Of a DNA stretch of 64,000 bases, positions 1 through 12,222 are shown one piece after another. The translations under genes and the position numbers were made by a program. The notes under the pieces were generated by a model, which had not been told where the DNA came from, did no database searches, and saw nothing but the letters and a program-made list of their open reading frames with translations. Origin of the DNA: Combretum micranthum (taxonomy: Eukaryota > Streptophyta > Magnoliopsida > Myrtales > Combretaceae); assembly GCA_024138025.1 (NCBI GenBank), contig JAMXBD010000236.1:992001-1056000 (forward strand), given 5' to 3'. Each line of letters starts with the position of its first letter. The first letter of the stretch is position 1.

Positions 1-134
1 AAATAAATTAGAGATTTTGTTTCCTATAATGGATCTCCTAGATGTGCTTGTCTATATATATATATATTTATATATATTAACACCTTGCTTATGAATAAAA
101 TGATAAGAAAATTTCTTTTCATTTTCTTCTTGTA
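1..134 (+). mobile_element. 3' part of a Ty1/copia-type LTR (cut by window edge)
   Basis: The sequence up to about 134 precedes a methionine-tRNA primer-binding site (137-148) and a gag-like ATG at 209, the order expected for a 5' LTR followed by the internal region of a copia element. An AT dinucleotide run lies at 54-80. The LTR start lies outside the window, so length and TSD cannot be judged. The LTR end is inferred from the PBS position. Confidence 0.5.
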
Positions 135-136
135 AT

Positions 137-148
137 TGGTATCAAAGC
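137..148 (+). other. Retrotransposon primer-binding site (initiator Met tRNA)
   Basis: TGGTATCAAAGC differs by one base from the common plant copia primer-binding site TGGTATCAGAGC, which pairs with the 3' end of initiator methionine tRNA. It sits between an LTR-like end and a gag-like ATG, where reverse transcription would be primed. Confidence 0.7.
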
Positions 149-208
149 CTATCACGGGTCCCAATTCAAAAAGAAGCAGCAGTTTTTTAATAGGATAGAA
201 ATTCAATT

Positions 209-380
209 ATGGAAACAAAGGGTACATTTGTATGGCCAACAATTCCAAAGTTCGATGGGCACTATGACCACTGGGCAATGCTCATAGGAAATAAGAGTAC
301 AAATGAGGCCAATAGAGAAGCTAGATGGTTTCTAGATTCAAGATGCATCTATCATATGTGTGGATGGATGGAAATATCAT
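209..380 (+). pseudogene. Copia gag-protease remnant with internal deletion
   Basis: Translation from the ATG at 209 gives a copia gag-like N-terminus (PKFDGHYDHWAMLIGNK). After only a few residues it passes into WFLDSRCIYHMCG, which resembles the copia protease active site (usually WFLDSGCSNHM). The intervening gag and zinc-knuckle region, normally a few hundred residues, is missing, and Gly of the DSG active site reads Arg. The frame closes at a stop soon after MCGWMEIS. This is a deleted, inactive copy. Confidence 0.65.
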
Positions 381-429
381 GACCCTAAGAGGGCACCTAG
401 AAAGATTAATATGAAGTAATCATATCATG

Positions 430-3330
430 TATGCATACGTAATATGAGAACCGTTTTGTAAGTCAAAGAATTACAAAACTCTACTTAATATTTGCTATAC
501 AACTTTTAATTGTACAAAAACATTTTGATAACAAATGAAATAAGGATTTCCATAGTCTATTAGAACAATGAAGAATCGATATTCCAACCAAATAGCAAAA
601 TAGGATAGATAACTTACATATTACAAAGTATTAAACATCATACAACTAATTTAGCTTTAAGTTTATCTTATACATTACAAAATCTCCAACTTAAATACTA
701 AACATATGGATTAAATTCTAATTTCATGTTCTTATCTTCAAGGTCTTCACTGAAGATGAACTCTCTCTTCACACAGTCCTAGCCCATTCTTGGCTTGAGT
801 TACTCTTGCACAAAAACTATAGAGGTGTGAGCTAAACCATAGCTCAATGAATAATAAGACCAAACCACACATCAAATAATTATCAAACAAGTATATTTAG
901 CAAATGTATGCAATGCAACATTAAACCATATGAGACATATATAGTTTGAATGACCAGAATCCAAACCAATGGAGATTTACACCCTTTTTTTTTGGGGTTA
1001 AATCACTAGCTCAAGTCATTCATGCCTAAGAGAGACTAAAAACTAAGGAAGGAAGATTTCTTTTTAAACTCATTATGATTTATAGATACATACTAATAAC
1101 ATAACATCAACTTCACCTTAGAAAGAACTAAGAAAGGAGGATTTTTTTTAACTTATTGGTTATATATATACATATATTATTAACATAATCTCATCTTTAC
1201 CTTAGAACCTCAGAAACTCCATTAAGTATTAATATCATAAAGCCAACTCCAACTTATGCAACGTCCTTTAGTGCCAACTTAGTTCCTTTGGAGCTGACAA
1301 CCCTATGGTAACCCAATGGAGAAACAGATCAACTGAATTAATTTTGCATTACCTTAGAATTGGAATATTACTATGTGACGTGAATACCATGCTAATACAA
1401 GTTATGTTGTCGTGCAATGCCTGTCCATTATACTTAAGGGTCCATTAAGATTTATACCATATTACTTAGTAATCATATCAATTAACAAACATTCATCAAT
1501 AATAGCAGCTCAATTATTATAAGCAATGTGCAGTCACTTTTATTTTAATGATTTATAAAACAATACAATCATCAAACAAAACAAATACCCAATCCCCACA
1601 TATAGTCAGTTATTTTTATCTTAATATAGGTGTAACTACATTACAAGCACAAACAAAGTGATAAGGTCGATATTACCCACTTATCATCTTGGCTAAGATA
1701 TAGTAATCTTCTAAAAACTCAAAGATTGCTTCGTTCTCATATGAAAAGAGAATAATAAACACTTAAAAACCTTTCTTAATATGTACTCTATTAAATTTTA
1801 GTACTCAAACTCACTTTTAGGTCATTAATTACACTTGAATGAAATAAGGACTTTATATAAAAGCTATTACAATGTAGGAACCCCACATGGCTGCGAAAAT
1901 CGCCCTATCAAGATACTGACATTTCTCTATTTTCTGTCAAATCATTCTTTTCCTTTGTTTATAATCTTTTATATAAACATCAATATTCCCCATCCCATCA
2001 CTCATATAAGTATTTAAATAAATTATCAACCTATATGAAAACCTCGTTTTAGCAAACATACATATGAAATAACATATTCCCTTTACTAAACATGGTCCAA
2101 TCCATCATATCACAATATACTATCTCTAAGCCATTTACAAGTTTTAAGCTTATTTTAATTTAACTTAGCTAAATTGATTAAACTTACACATACTAATTCA
2201 TTTTGGCTTATTAATGTTCATTAGGTCAAGTTGAGCTTAAATATATTACTAATTCATTTTATCTAAGATTAATATTAACTTAAGTCTATGTTAACTTAAT
2301 CTTAGCCAAGTTGATTAGAATTAGTCGTTTAATCTAGTTACTAAGTCATATTCAATTATCTCTCTAAGTCATTACCATATGTCTATTAAGACTTTAGTTA
2401 ATCTAAGTATATTTATTTTAGATCAAGCTCATTTTATCTCCTTAGTCTATCGATCTTTAAGAGATTATAAAATTCTTTACTCAACTATATATACTTAACT
2501 AGTAAAACTATTGCTCAATTTGATTTCATTATGTTACAATTTGAAACAAATATATTTTAGGCCCTGATGCTTTTAGGATTTCCAAAAACTTAAAATATAT
2601 ATAAAAAATAGAGCTCTCTCTAAACTTTCTGTAGCATCTTAAATCACCTCAATCAAAGTTCAGATGCAAAAGTTATGATCAAAATACAAAGTAGTATTGT
2701 GCTGCAAGGGTTAATCACGCTCGTGATGGGGGTGATAACGTAATCACGCCCATGATCATGAAAAAATAATTATCCGAGGTGATCATGCCCTCAATCACAC
2801 TCATTATCATCCAAATTTTATAAATCAGTGTCCATCATAGGTTAGATCACTCCCGTGATGGCCCAAATTTCCAAATCCGAGAGTATAATGGGTATGATTA
2901 CGCTAATGATTGACAGGGTACCAAAGTTACATTTTTCCTTTACTTTTTACTCCAATTTTAACTACTTAACTACTAAGTTCATTCTCAAAATCCAACATAG
3001 AATCTTGTAACACTAGCATCCAAATTCATACCAAGTCCATCTAGCATTCCTAAATATGTTTCTACTCCTTATATCATCAAGTCATATCATCAATCTTCTA
3101 ATCTATACATGCATATACTAACCTAGGTTTTTAGTTATATTTTTTTATATCATTTGTTTACTAATTTTATCACATACCCAACTCATATCTAACTTTAATT
3201 CATCATATTCATGTATATACAGCAATCAAAGTAAAGAAAATATCTATACTTGTTTGACAAATTTAACTAACTTGATCTTCTTTTTTACTTTCCTTTCTTA
3301 ATAAGCATGCGACATGAACATTTTAAGTAA
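430..3330. repeat. Gypsy (Tekay/Del-like) LTR remnant, boundaries unresolved
   Basis: This stretch has no gene. It shares the layout of the better-defined gypsy LTRs at 19138-23740 and 51650-55171: a 'gtgagctaaaccatagctcaatga' type segment near 826-850, a 'gagatttacaccc' type segment near 970, and a block of palindromic GTGAT/ATCAC words at 2695-2925. The resemblance is by phrasing and order, not by alignment. Neither a TG/CA end nor a TSD could be fixed, so this is a family-level guess. Confidence 0.35.
2695..2925. repeat. Cluster of palindromic ATCACGCCCGTGAT-type words
   Basis: Several imperfect copies of a palindromic word lie within about 230 bp, for example AATCACGCTCGTGAT, AATCACGCCCATGATCATG, GTGATCATGCCCTCAATCAC and GATCACTCCCGTGATGG. 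The segment is richer in GC than its surroundings. Comparable repeated words are known inside Tekay-type LTRs of other plants. Confidence 0.5.
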
Positions 3331-5152
3331 ATTCCGTGCTAGCCAGTTAGATTTTTACCCATTAAGCTAAATGCTTTGCTTTACAAGAATCATCTCTTAT
3401 TTTCAAATGCTATCTAATCATAGAAATAATGGAACCGAATTTTATGTATAGTATAAACACATTTTGTATCCTCGCAACAAGGGCACATGGCATATTTCCA
3501 CGTCCTGTGTATGAATTCAGTTCAGTGCATGACAACAATGGTACTTAAATTGAATTTAAGTAAAATAAAGGCATCAAGAGTCTCAAAAATAAAGTGAACC
3601 TAGAAGGAATGGAGCAAAGAGAGAGAGAGGACCATGCATGCAGCTTTTGATAAAAACCATTACTAATTGTCTCCACAATGATGAGGAATATGATTGTTTT
3701 TGTGCCTGAAGAAAAATAATTCCCTCATGTGAACTCTTATCCCACTTCTTCTTCCCCTGCCAAAACAGCAAGACACCAATTATGAACCAATCTATACTTG
3801 CATATAAAAAAGTACCCAAAACACATAAAAACAACTAGATATGTATATATCTTCTGATACATGTGGTGGGACTAACCGTACGTACACATAAAAGCAATAT
3901 ATAAATACATGTGTATCTGTTGGTTGGGTCATTATGTGTTGCCAAACTATGGTGTATATATTATATGGCTTTTTGAGATCCATGTCTTACTTTATCCATG
4001 GTTATCATTTACGCATTTGTAACTACTTTTATTTTGTCTGTTCATATATATTATTTTACTGTTCGGAAGTTCATAAATGTGAATATATTGGCCAGTTTTC
4101 TGCAGAAATATTTATGATGACCAAGGAATATGGTGGACCACATTGAAAATTGATTTGTATAATTAAATTGTTTTCCCATGTATTGATTGTAAAATATAAT
4201 GTATAAATAATGGACTAAAGTTTCAAAGGGGGAAAAATGAATAAATCCAAAAAGTAAATGAAAACTAAAAAAAAAAAAAAAAGAAAATGAAATGAAAACC
4301 TTTAAGGTGGAGGAAAAAATTCCTCCAGATTTAGACGAAAATGGGCCTGCTTCACCCTATTCTTAATTTTAAATGGTTGGTCAATTTTTTCTTCACATTT
4401 TCGGCAAAAAGAAAAAAAGAAAAGAAAAATGAGAAGACACATACTATAACTAAATACCGAATCATTTATGTATTTCTTTCAACATGTAACATTTCCATTA
4501 ATTTTCTGTTTTTTTTTTTTTTTTCCCTATTACAGTGAGAAAAGGGGATTCAAAACTATGACTTTTCACTTAAAAGACCATGTTCAAACATATATACTAT
4601 GCTTAACATGATATAAATATTAAGATTTTATCAAAGATTAACTATAAATTGAACGGTTAATTATATATTTCTACGCCCAATATATAGTTCCGAACCCTAT
4701 TCCAATTCATTAACCTAACGATTTCCAAGAAAAGATTTATTGGCACTAAACATGCTATGTGCGTTGGATGAGTGTGGTAAATACGTACAGTATATTTTTA
4801 CTAAACAATGATGATAATAAGCAAGATTTAAAAAAAATAAAAATAAAACTACTCATATTAATTTTTTATTACTTATATAATACTAAACAATTCACGTCGC
4901 ATATTTGTGCTGCTAGAACTTGTATTGTCATTTCCCTCCAATTAGTCAAGTTAGACACTTTCTTCCTCGTGCTTGTAAATTAGCACGTATAAATTCAGTT
5001 TTTCCAAATATGTCATCACATTCGGTAGTAAATTCTTCTTTTGCTCAGACATCGCTTAGAAATATTTTTTTTGCGAAACGGGTCCATAAAGACTTTATTA
5101 CACATACCGTCGGATGTATGGCAAGTGAATTAATACTTATTACTTATCACTA
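3331..5152. other. Gene-free AT-rich interval
   Basis: Only short chance reading frames with no family resemblance are seen on either strand. Poly-A (around 4268-4283) and poly-T (around 4510-4523) runs are present. No transposon termini were recognised. Confidence 0.5.
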
Positions 5153-5161
5153 ATATTTTAT

Positions 5162-5423
5162 TGAGATAATGTTATAAATAGTGTTTGAATTTTGGTAAAA
5201 TATACAATTAGGTATATGAATTTTGAATTTAATCAATTTAGTATTTGAATTTTAAAATTAATCAATTTAGTACCTTAAAGAACTTAATAAATGCATTATT
5301 GGTATTCAGGAAAAGTTCTTTCAAGTAATAAATTGATCACGTTTAAAATTCAAAAATTAGACTGATCATTTTGTATCTAATTTCATATTTTATCAAAATT
5401 CAAATACGATTCATAGCATTAAC
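5162..5423. mobile_element. Mutator-type MITE, copy 1
   Basis: A roughly 260-bp AT-rich element has terminal inverted repeats (TIRs) of about 45 bp. The left end reads GATAATGTTATAAATAGTG and the reverse complement of the right end reads GTTAATGCTATGAATCGTA; both continue TTTGAATTTTG-TAAAATAT. It is flanked by ATATTTTAT (5153-5161) and TTATTTTAT (5424-5432), an 8/9 match that fits the 9-bp TSD of Mutator-like elements. A second copy lies at 11942-12222. No coding capacity. Confidence 0.65.
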
Positions 5424-5432
5424 TTATTTTAT

Positions 5433-7030
5433 GATAAAATGATTACTTATCACATATTATATAGTTTTATCGTTAGATTTATAAAATCCCAGTCCAAAAA
5501 AGTATTTTTGATAGTACTATATGTCATATGTTGACATATATGCGGACAGGATTTGAATATTTGTATTTTATGTATACGCTAGACAGTGTAGAGTTTTCTT
5601 CAAAAACAAGTAAATCCGAACTTGATACGAATTCTGTCATGGTGTCTGGTCTCACGAAATTTGATGTAACGTCAATTTTCAAGTAAATTATTCCACCACC
5701 ACCACCAAACCTCACCCAACACACCTCACCGCCCAACCCCCTGCGTCTTTCCTTAATTGATTGAAGAATAATTATTTAACCTAGCATTGTATAACTAGTA
5801 TGTCTACCGACAAACAAGCAAATTTTATTATCATGTAAATGATGACACAATAATTGATTGAAGAATGAAAGAAGAAAAAACAAAAGATTAAAAAGAGATT
5901 GTAACACGTGAATTTGGACTTTACTTGTCATTATATGAGAAATAATTGTGACATGAGAGAAAGAGATGATTCCCGTTTTTTCTTTCTACTTCTTTTATTT
6001 TTTCCAACAAAAGAATTTAATTACATGTTTGATTTAATTTATAAAATGGAATAGAATGACTTTCTTTTTTTTCATTTTCTGTAAAGCTATTTGTGTACAT
6101 AATAACTTTCCCACAATATTCCCAATGTTGCTAATTAAGGAATTATAATTCTTTCCCACGTTATGTTTTGTTTATTGAAATAAAATAAAGATGAAAAGAA
6201 ATAATAATTTTCTTATTTTATGATTAGGCATATTTATGGAACAAAAGACATTTTTATCAGGAATAGTCATGCCTCCGATAAAGTAAGGAATAAAATTCTT
6301 TTTATACTCTACATTAAGTTGAATAAACATTTTTTTGATAAAAATTTATACAAATAAAAAAAACAGTTATTCTACAGCCCATTCTATTGAAGCAAACAGA
6401 ATGTAGAGGAATAATTATTTGTTGATCTTTTTGTTTATATTTCCACACACTGCCTAAGACCTTAACTCACCATGGATGCGTTCCAACTACTAGGAAAATG
6501 ACAATACTGATATTTTTAAATATGCTCCTAATCTTTTAATAATGAAATACTATCTGTTTTGATTGTTTGATTTTTATCTACATCGAATATGTATTAGATC
6601 TACATCTATAACTTATCTGTATTATATATGCTTAATCTGTTTAGACGTAATATTGTCAATTTTTCATCTGTATCTGTTTTTTAACAAACATATATATCAA
6701 AACGATAAAAATATGATGTCAAAATGACTAAAATATAATGAAACAACTAGACCTAAATTAATAGCCATTACATCTATTATATTCCTCGGGATTTGCAATT
6801 TTTTTTAACTATTTAATTTTTCCCATGATCAAAAGAGAGGAATATAAAGTTTCTGCTTTTGGAGATTTTACGTAAAAGCAAACAAAAGCCGGACAAAACA
6901 TGGCCCTCATGTGTACAACATTTGAATATTCAGATACCAATAAGAGGCAATGGATTATGCATGCATGAGGTGGACATGCTAGCTTGCACACCTCACAATC
7001 AAGAGGCGTGGACCGTTCGTTCCACTTCCA
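5433..7030. other. Upstream region of the MYB gene
   Basis: No gene is seen. The interval between the MITE and the MYB core promoter is AT-rich. A CATGCATG (RY-type) motif lies at 6960-6967, about 150 bp before the MYB start codon. Distal enhancers cannot be assigned by eye. Confidence 0.4.
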
Positions 7031-7031
7031 C

Positions 7032-7041
7032 ATTATATATG
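7032..7041 (+). promoter_or_regulatory. Putative TATA box of the MYB gene
   Basis: ATTATATATG lies about 80 bp before the proposed start codon at 7120, leaving room for a 5' UTR of about 50 bp that ends in a GAGAGA tract (7096-7116). Placement by distance and composition only. Confidence 0.45.
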
Positions 7042-7119
7042 TAGACATCTCATTAGGGCATTTCACACACTAGAGTTGCATATCTATTGAATTACAGAGA
7101 GAGAGAGAAAGAGAGAACA

Positions 7120-9271
7120 ATGGGAAGTAAAAGAGTAAAGAAAGGTTTGTGGAAGCCAGAAGAGGATATGATATTAAAAAAATATGTGGAAACTCATGGG
7201 GAAGGAAATTGGGCGACGGTTTCAGAGAAATCGGGTAATTTTCTCAATCTCTTAAGAATGGATTATAATTTCATGATTTACAATAATATGTGTATATATA
7301 GAGGGAGATGATTCATGTGTCTTAAAAACCAATAGTCAAGATTTAAAGATGGTCAGTAGCAAGACATCACTATCTTATATCGTCTCCTATATTATGTTCG
7401 GATTCTATAATTAGTGAAAATAATCCCAAGCGTTCGTGAATACAAATTCTAATTCCTTGAAGTTTGATTCTATATTCCACTAACTATCGAAGAATTTAAG
7501 GATTTGTAAGCGTTTTATTTAATTTATGGTATAGCAGTAATCACACTCCTAAATTTTATTGGTTTAGTACACAAAAGAAACCTTTAAGTTATTATTGACA
7601 AGATGGCACAGTCTATCATCTAATAAATTTTTTTGTTTTGGCACTCTATCATCTAATAGTTGAGATGGCTATGAGAGGCATACTGTAAAAACAGTTTCAA
7701 TGGTTAAGTTAAGGGTTGAACAATCTCAACAATGGAATTATAGAAAAACCAAAATTGTGTATAGAATCCAAAAAAACATTGTGAAAAAGACTATAAACAA
7801 AATGGGTATTTTGCTTTAATGGTGGTTTGAGACTTGACCTTGGTGTTGAACTTTTAATTAGAGATAGTACACTATGAGCACTTTTTTGCTTTATTAAGTA
7901 CATAGGATATATTAATCATTCGGACAACAGAATGAATGTTTGAACATATGTACATGTAGATGTGCTTTTTCAATAATTGAGACATTAAGACAAGTGATCA
8001 TGTACTAATGATTACCAAAGACAATTACATGGTAGTACTTGTGAATAGCAACGACCTTTTGAAGAACATATATACTATTATAATTTTCTAACCCGAAACT
8101 ATTTGTGTGTCTGTCTTATATTGCCAACACCAGATATAGGATCTAGTGGTCTAGAACCCAAATTATTTTTTGTATAAAAGCAATGAATGTATTCTTTTTA
8201 CAACGGAAAGCATGGAAAAGTCATTAAATTTTTGACTTAGCATATTTTAAGTTTAGACGCAAGAAACAAATCGGCAATTCAATTTTTCTTCGGCAAGTCG
8301 TGTTTATAGGCACCATAATTATTATTATTTTGCAGTTGGTTTTATACATATATTTTTTAAATCCGATAAATTAATTCAATTCAAAAGAGGGATTAACCCT
8401 TATTTCCTTATGCCATTCTATTGAAAACCCAATGATCGTGCTATTGAGCTTGATGATATCAATTTATATCTCTTTATGTGTATACCCAATTTAGTAATCT
8501 TATGATTGCTCTCTAATAATGTGTGTAGAAACTATCTATGCTAATATAGTCATGCTTTTAATTAATATTTTCCTCTATTGCCATCCATCTCTTTTACAGG
8601 TTTAATGAGAGGTGGTAAAAGTTGTAGGCTTAGGTGGAAAAATTACTTAAGACCAGATATTAAAAGAGGTGGAATGTCTAAAGAAGAGGAGGATCTAATT
8701 ATCCGGATGCATAAGCTCCTTGGCAATCGGTAAGTTGTTTGATTTATGATTTTTACAACAATGACTCATAAACTTAGTTAATCTAAATTGTTCCATGTTG
8801 TTTAAATATAGATGGTCGTTGATTGCCGGTCGGCTACCTGGTCGGACAGATAATGAGGTGAAAAATTATTGGAATACCCATTTGAACAAGAGCAATCTAT
8901 TAGGGAAGAGAAAAACCTTAGAAGTAAACAACGAGAATTACACCTGCGACGACAGTAATACAGATAATAAAAGGATAAAAGCGAGCTTGAACAATCCTAA
9001 TAACACAAAAGAAGTAGGATTTGGTGAAGAAATGATCAAAGAGAAAGAGGATTGCAAAATCAAGGATCTTTGGATGGAAGAAACAATGAGTTTAAACTAT
9101 AATGGATGGGAAAATTTGCTAGTAGGGCCAGCAAATAATTCAACATTTGTCCTTGATGATGAGATGGTCATGCCCTATATGGATTCTTTTGTTTGGTTTG
9201 ATTCATCTGGTTATGGAGGTGAAGATAACTATACATGGGAAGGAATCCAGTCTTTTGATGCCACTCTGTGA
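7120..9271 (+). CDS. MYB82: R2R3-MYB transcription factor, MYB82-like (three exons)
   Basis: Exons are 7120-7234, 8600-8729 and 8812-9271. Introns of 1365 bp (phase 1) and 82 bp (phase 2) sit at the usual R2R3-MYB positions with GT-AG ends. The product is 234 aa. R2 carries Trp11, 31 and 51; R3 carries Met64, Trp83 and Trp102. R3 contains the bHLH-interaction signature [DE]Lx2[RK]x3Lx6Lx3R as D70-L71-R74-L78-L85-R89. The DNA-binding domain ([43 protein letters not shown]) and a C-terminal WMEET match Arabidopsis MYB82 as I recall it. MYB82 is known to act in trichome development with GL3-type bHLH partners, in the nucleus; that role is inferred here by homology. An in-frame upstream ATG at 7087 would add 11 residues encoded by a GA repeat. 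I prefer 7120 because that tract looks like 5' UTR. Confidence 0.93.
7235..8599 (+). other. Large first intron of the MYB82-like gene
   Basis: It begins GTAATT and ends TTTTACAG and splits the Gly39 codon of R2. At 1365 bp it is much longer than the second intron (82 bp). No coding sequence or transposon terminus was recognised in it. A direct repeat, TCTATCATCTAAT, occurs twice near 7610-7660. Introns of Arabidopsis MYB82 have been reported to be needed for its proper expression, so this one may carry regulatory sequence. Confidence 0.8.
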
Positions 9272-10635
9272 CTCACATAATGTTCATGGCACATCAGCAA
9301 CCCCACTTGACTAGGACAATCTCCTCAGTATTTGCACTGGCAAAAGTTGCTATTTATGTACTTTTTGAGGATTGCAAATGGGAACTATTTTTTGATGCGT
9401 TCATATAATAGATGTGCTAATTACCTGAGTGTTAGATTTTATTTTATGCAGATTGAGGACTTTATTGAACGGGAAGTGAGTTGCAAATTTAGTTTTGCAA
9501 TTTGCATCTCAAAATTTATTTTATCATCTCAAAATATAGTCATGTGTTACCAATGGTTGAGGTTATTAAAAAAAAAAAAAAGGAAAAAAAAGATGATACC
9601 ATAATCATGTTATGAAATGTCCCAAAAATCTAAACATTTTCACTAATGATTTGTGAGTTTAGTATATTTAGAAAAAGCGAATTGCAAGGATCAGTTTCCT
9701 ATATTTTCTGGCAACGCGAACTCACAGAAGTTCATAAATCATTTTGTGAAAATATTGGGAAATTTGAGAAGTTAAATTTGATAAGCTTTCAAAGTTTGAA
9801 TATGGCAGCTGCGGAGTCTTTGTATATACCTGCACTTTGATAATTCCGTTTGTTTTATCATATTTTAGTGACATATTTTTATTATTTTCAAATAGATATT
9901 TGTTAAAAAACAGATATCAATAAAAAACTAATAATTTTACTCATAAATTGATCAAATAGATACAACGCAAATATGATAAAAATAAGTGACCAACTCAATT
10001 AAGATATAGATACCATATAGATAAAAATCTGACAATCCAAACTCACTTATGTCTTAATATACATTATGTACCAATTTGTTATTTCATCTTACTTACCGCT
10101 AAATATTATATAACTCAGTAATAATAATTTTATTTCTTTGTGTCCGCTGGCTTGATTAATCAACCCAAAAAGATTTTGGCTTTATATTTATGGAAACATA
10201 CAACTGCATTATAGTTATCAAAGCCTATTTGCGGCTTACTAATAATAATTATTTTGGAGGTGAATGTATCAATAATATTCTTTTAATGAAAAGAGGCATA
10301 TTATGTATAATGAGTATAACACGTTTACGAGATACTCCACTGCTTGCTTACCAAAAATTAAAAAACAAAAAGTCCCTTCACAAAGGAATTGGTCGAAGAC
10401 CACGTGGGCCAAAGTGAAAAAAGAAAAAGTGGCATATCAAACTCAACCTTTTTTCCTTATTTTCTTTCCCTAGTTGAGAATGTCTTCTAGATTATGCTAA
10501 AGCAACCATAATTATATAACTTTATAACTCATATAGGACGAATGCTAGCCACGAAAATCATGTGAGTATTATAGTTGGGTTCTAACACATTAATATTCAA
10601 TAGTAGTATGTGTATATATATATGGTGGGTGGACG
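9272..10635. other. 3' flank of the MYB gene, gene-free
   Basis: Contains the 3' UTR (end not determined) and AT-rich spacer. No reading frame here resembles a known protein. A G-box core, CACGTG, occurs at 10401-10406. Confidence 0.4.
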
Positions 10636-11357
10636 TAGACACTGTTTGTAGAATAAAAAAGAATCAGAACCGATATCTTCTTTTATGATTCCAGTCCAGT
10701 TTTATGGAACCAACGGTTCTCGATTCTAGTTTTAAAATTATAGAATCTTTCATGTAAAAATTAAAAATAAATAAACTAATTTTAGTTTTTAATAGAATAA
10801 ATTTTTAACTAAAAATAATTATTGTGTCTAAAATGTTAAATCATTTAACCTAAATTTTTAAAAATTTGTTTATAATGTGCATTTATTTATATACAAACAC
10901 ATTGAAAATCAATTGTAGTTATCACAATGAGATTACAAAAATACTCTAGAGGGTTAAAAAAAATTACGAGCAAAAAATAGTTTTACATTATTAAGGATAT
11001 GAATTTTGTTTTTAGGAGAATTTTACATAAACTAATTATATATTATTTGATGTTATATTTATTTGTATTATTGATAATAACTCCTTAAATATTATGAATT
11101 GGTAATAAATTTTACTATTTATACAAAATAGTTTCACATTAATAATCATATATTTAACATTATTTTTCTCAAATTTTGTTTTATTTTAATGGAATTGGTT
11201 GGTCAATCGGTTCCATTGGTTATGGGCCAAAAAACAGCTTGGGAAGCAGAGAATTGGTGATTCCTAAACCGGTTCTAGAACTAGCCAATCAGTCCAGTTT
11301 TTATTATAGCTGTTCTAGTATTGTTGCCAATTTGAAACCAAATTGTACTCATGTCTA
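10636..11357. mobile_element. Possible hAT-like remnant
   Basis: The ends TAGACACTG and (reverse complement) TAGACATGA form a short inverted repeat, and both subterminal regions are rich in GGTTC/GAACC words, as in many non-autonomous hAT elements. The flanking 8-bp words do not match, so the boundaries and type remain uncertain. Confidence 0.3.
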
Positions 11358-11639
11358 GTTATGGGTAATTATTAATTATATTTTAATAAAAAAATAAAAC
11401 AGTGGGTAATTTTTAAAATAACTATTAGTTATATAACCACTTATTAAAAAATCATTATAGTTATTTACTTTGTGTATATTATATGTAGTGTATAATATCT
11501 ACTCGAGCTTTTCTATTTTTTTCTCTTTTTTTCCTTCTATAATTGTATGTTAGTAGTTATTGGAAAAATAATATTATATTAAAAAAGTTAAAAGAAAAAG
11601 CAAAAAGGTATATACGAGTTTTTTTTTTTTTTTTTGCAT

Positions 11640-11910
11640 CCAAACTGTATGCTTTTTACCTTATAGATCTGCCGCAGTTTTACGTGGAATCGCACGTCTA
11701 AAGGCGCAATCACATGATGTATTATAAGAACACTTGATCCATACGAGTCTTCGGAAGTCCAAGATCCCAGCCACGTGTTTGGTCAAAGACAGCTACTACG
11801 TTACAGGCAGCCGGTACAACACGGTTTTATAGTGTAGGCCGAAGGAGGAAAAAATATCCCTACAGGGAATTTGCTCAATTGAAAATGCAGTTACCTAACA
11901 AATCTCCTCC
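11640..11910. other. GC-richer island with G-box and W-box-like words
   Basis: About 270 bp stand out from the AT-rich surroundings. They contain GCCACGTGTTTGGTCAAAG (G-box core CACGTG at 11772-11777 followed by a reverse W-box core), further ACGT words and no repeat phrasing that I recognise. No open reading frame of note. It looks like a promoter or conserved non-coding fragment, but no gene is attached to it. Confidence 0.35.
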
Positions 11911-11941
11911 GAGTTAAATAAATTAAAAAAAATAAAATCAA

Positions 11942-12222
11942 AATAAATCTTATAAATGGTATTTAAATTTTGATAAAATATATAATTATATATTTAAATG
12001 TTGAAATTGATCAATTTAATATATAAACTTTAAAATCAATCAATTTAATATCTTAAAAAAATTTCGTGTACATTAATAGTAGGATAATGATGTTAGCTAA
12101 TTTGATAAGGGTACTATTGACATGTATAAAAGGTTTTTTCGAATACTATATTGATGAATTTCAGAATCCAAATACTTAATTGCATATCTTACTAAAATTC
12201 GAATACTATTTATGATATTAAC
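11942..12222. mobile_element. Mutator-type MITE, copy 2
   Basis: Related to the element at 5162-5423. It shares the internal phrase GATCAATTTAATAT and the TIR phrase TATAAAT-GT-TT-AATTTT. The reverse complement of its right end reads GTTAATATCATAAATAGTATT. The 9-bp flanks are too diverged to read a TSD, suggesting an older insertion. Confidence 0.6.
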
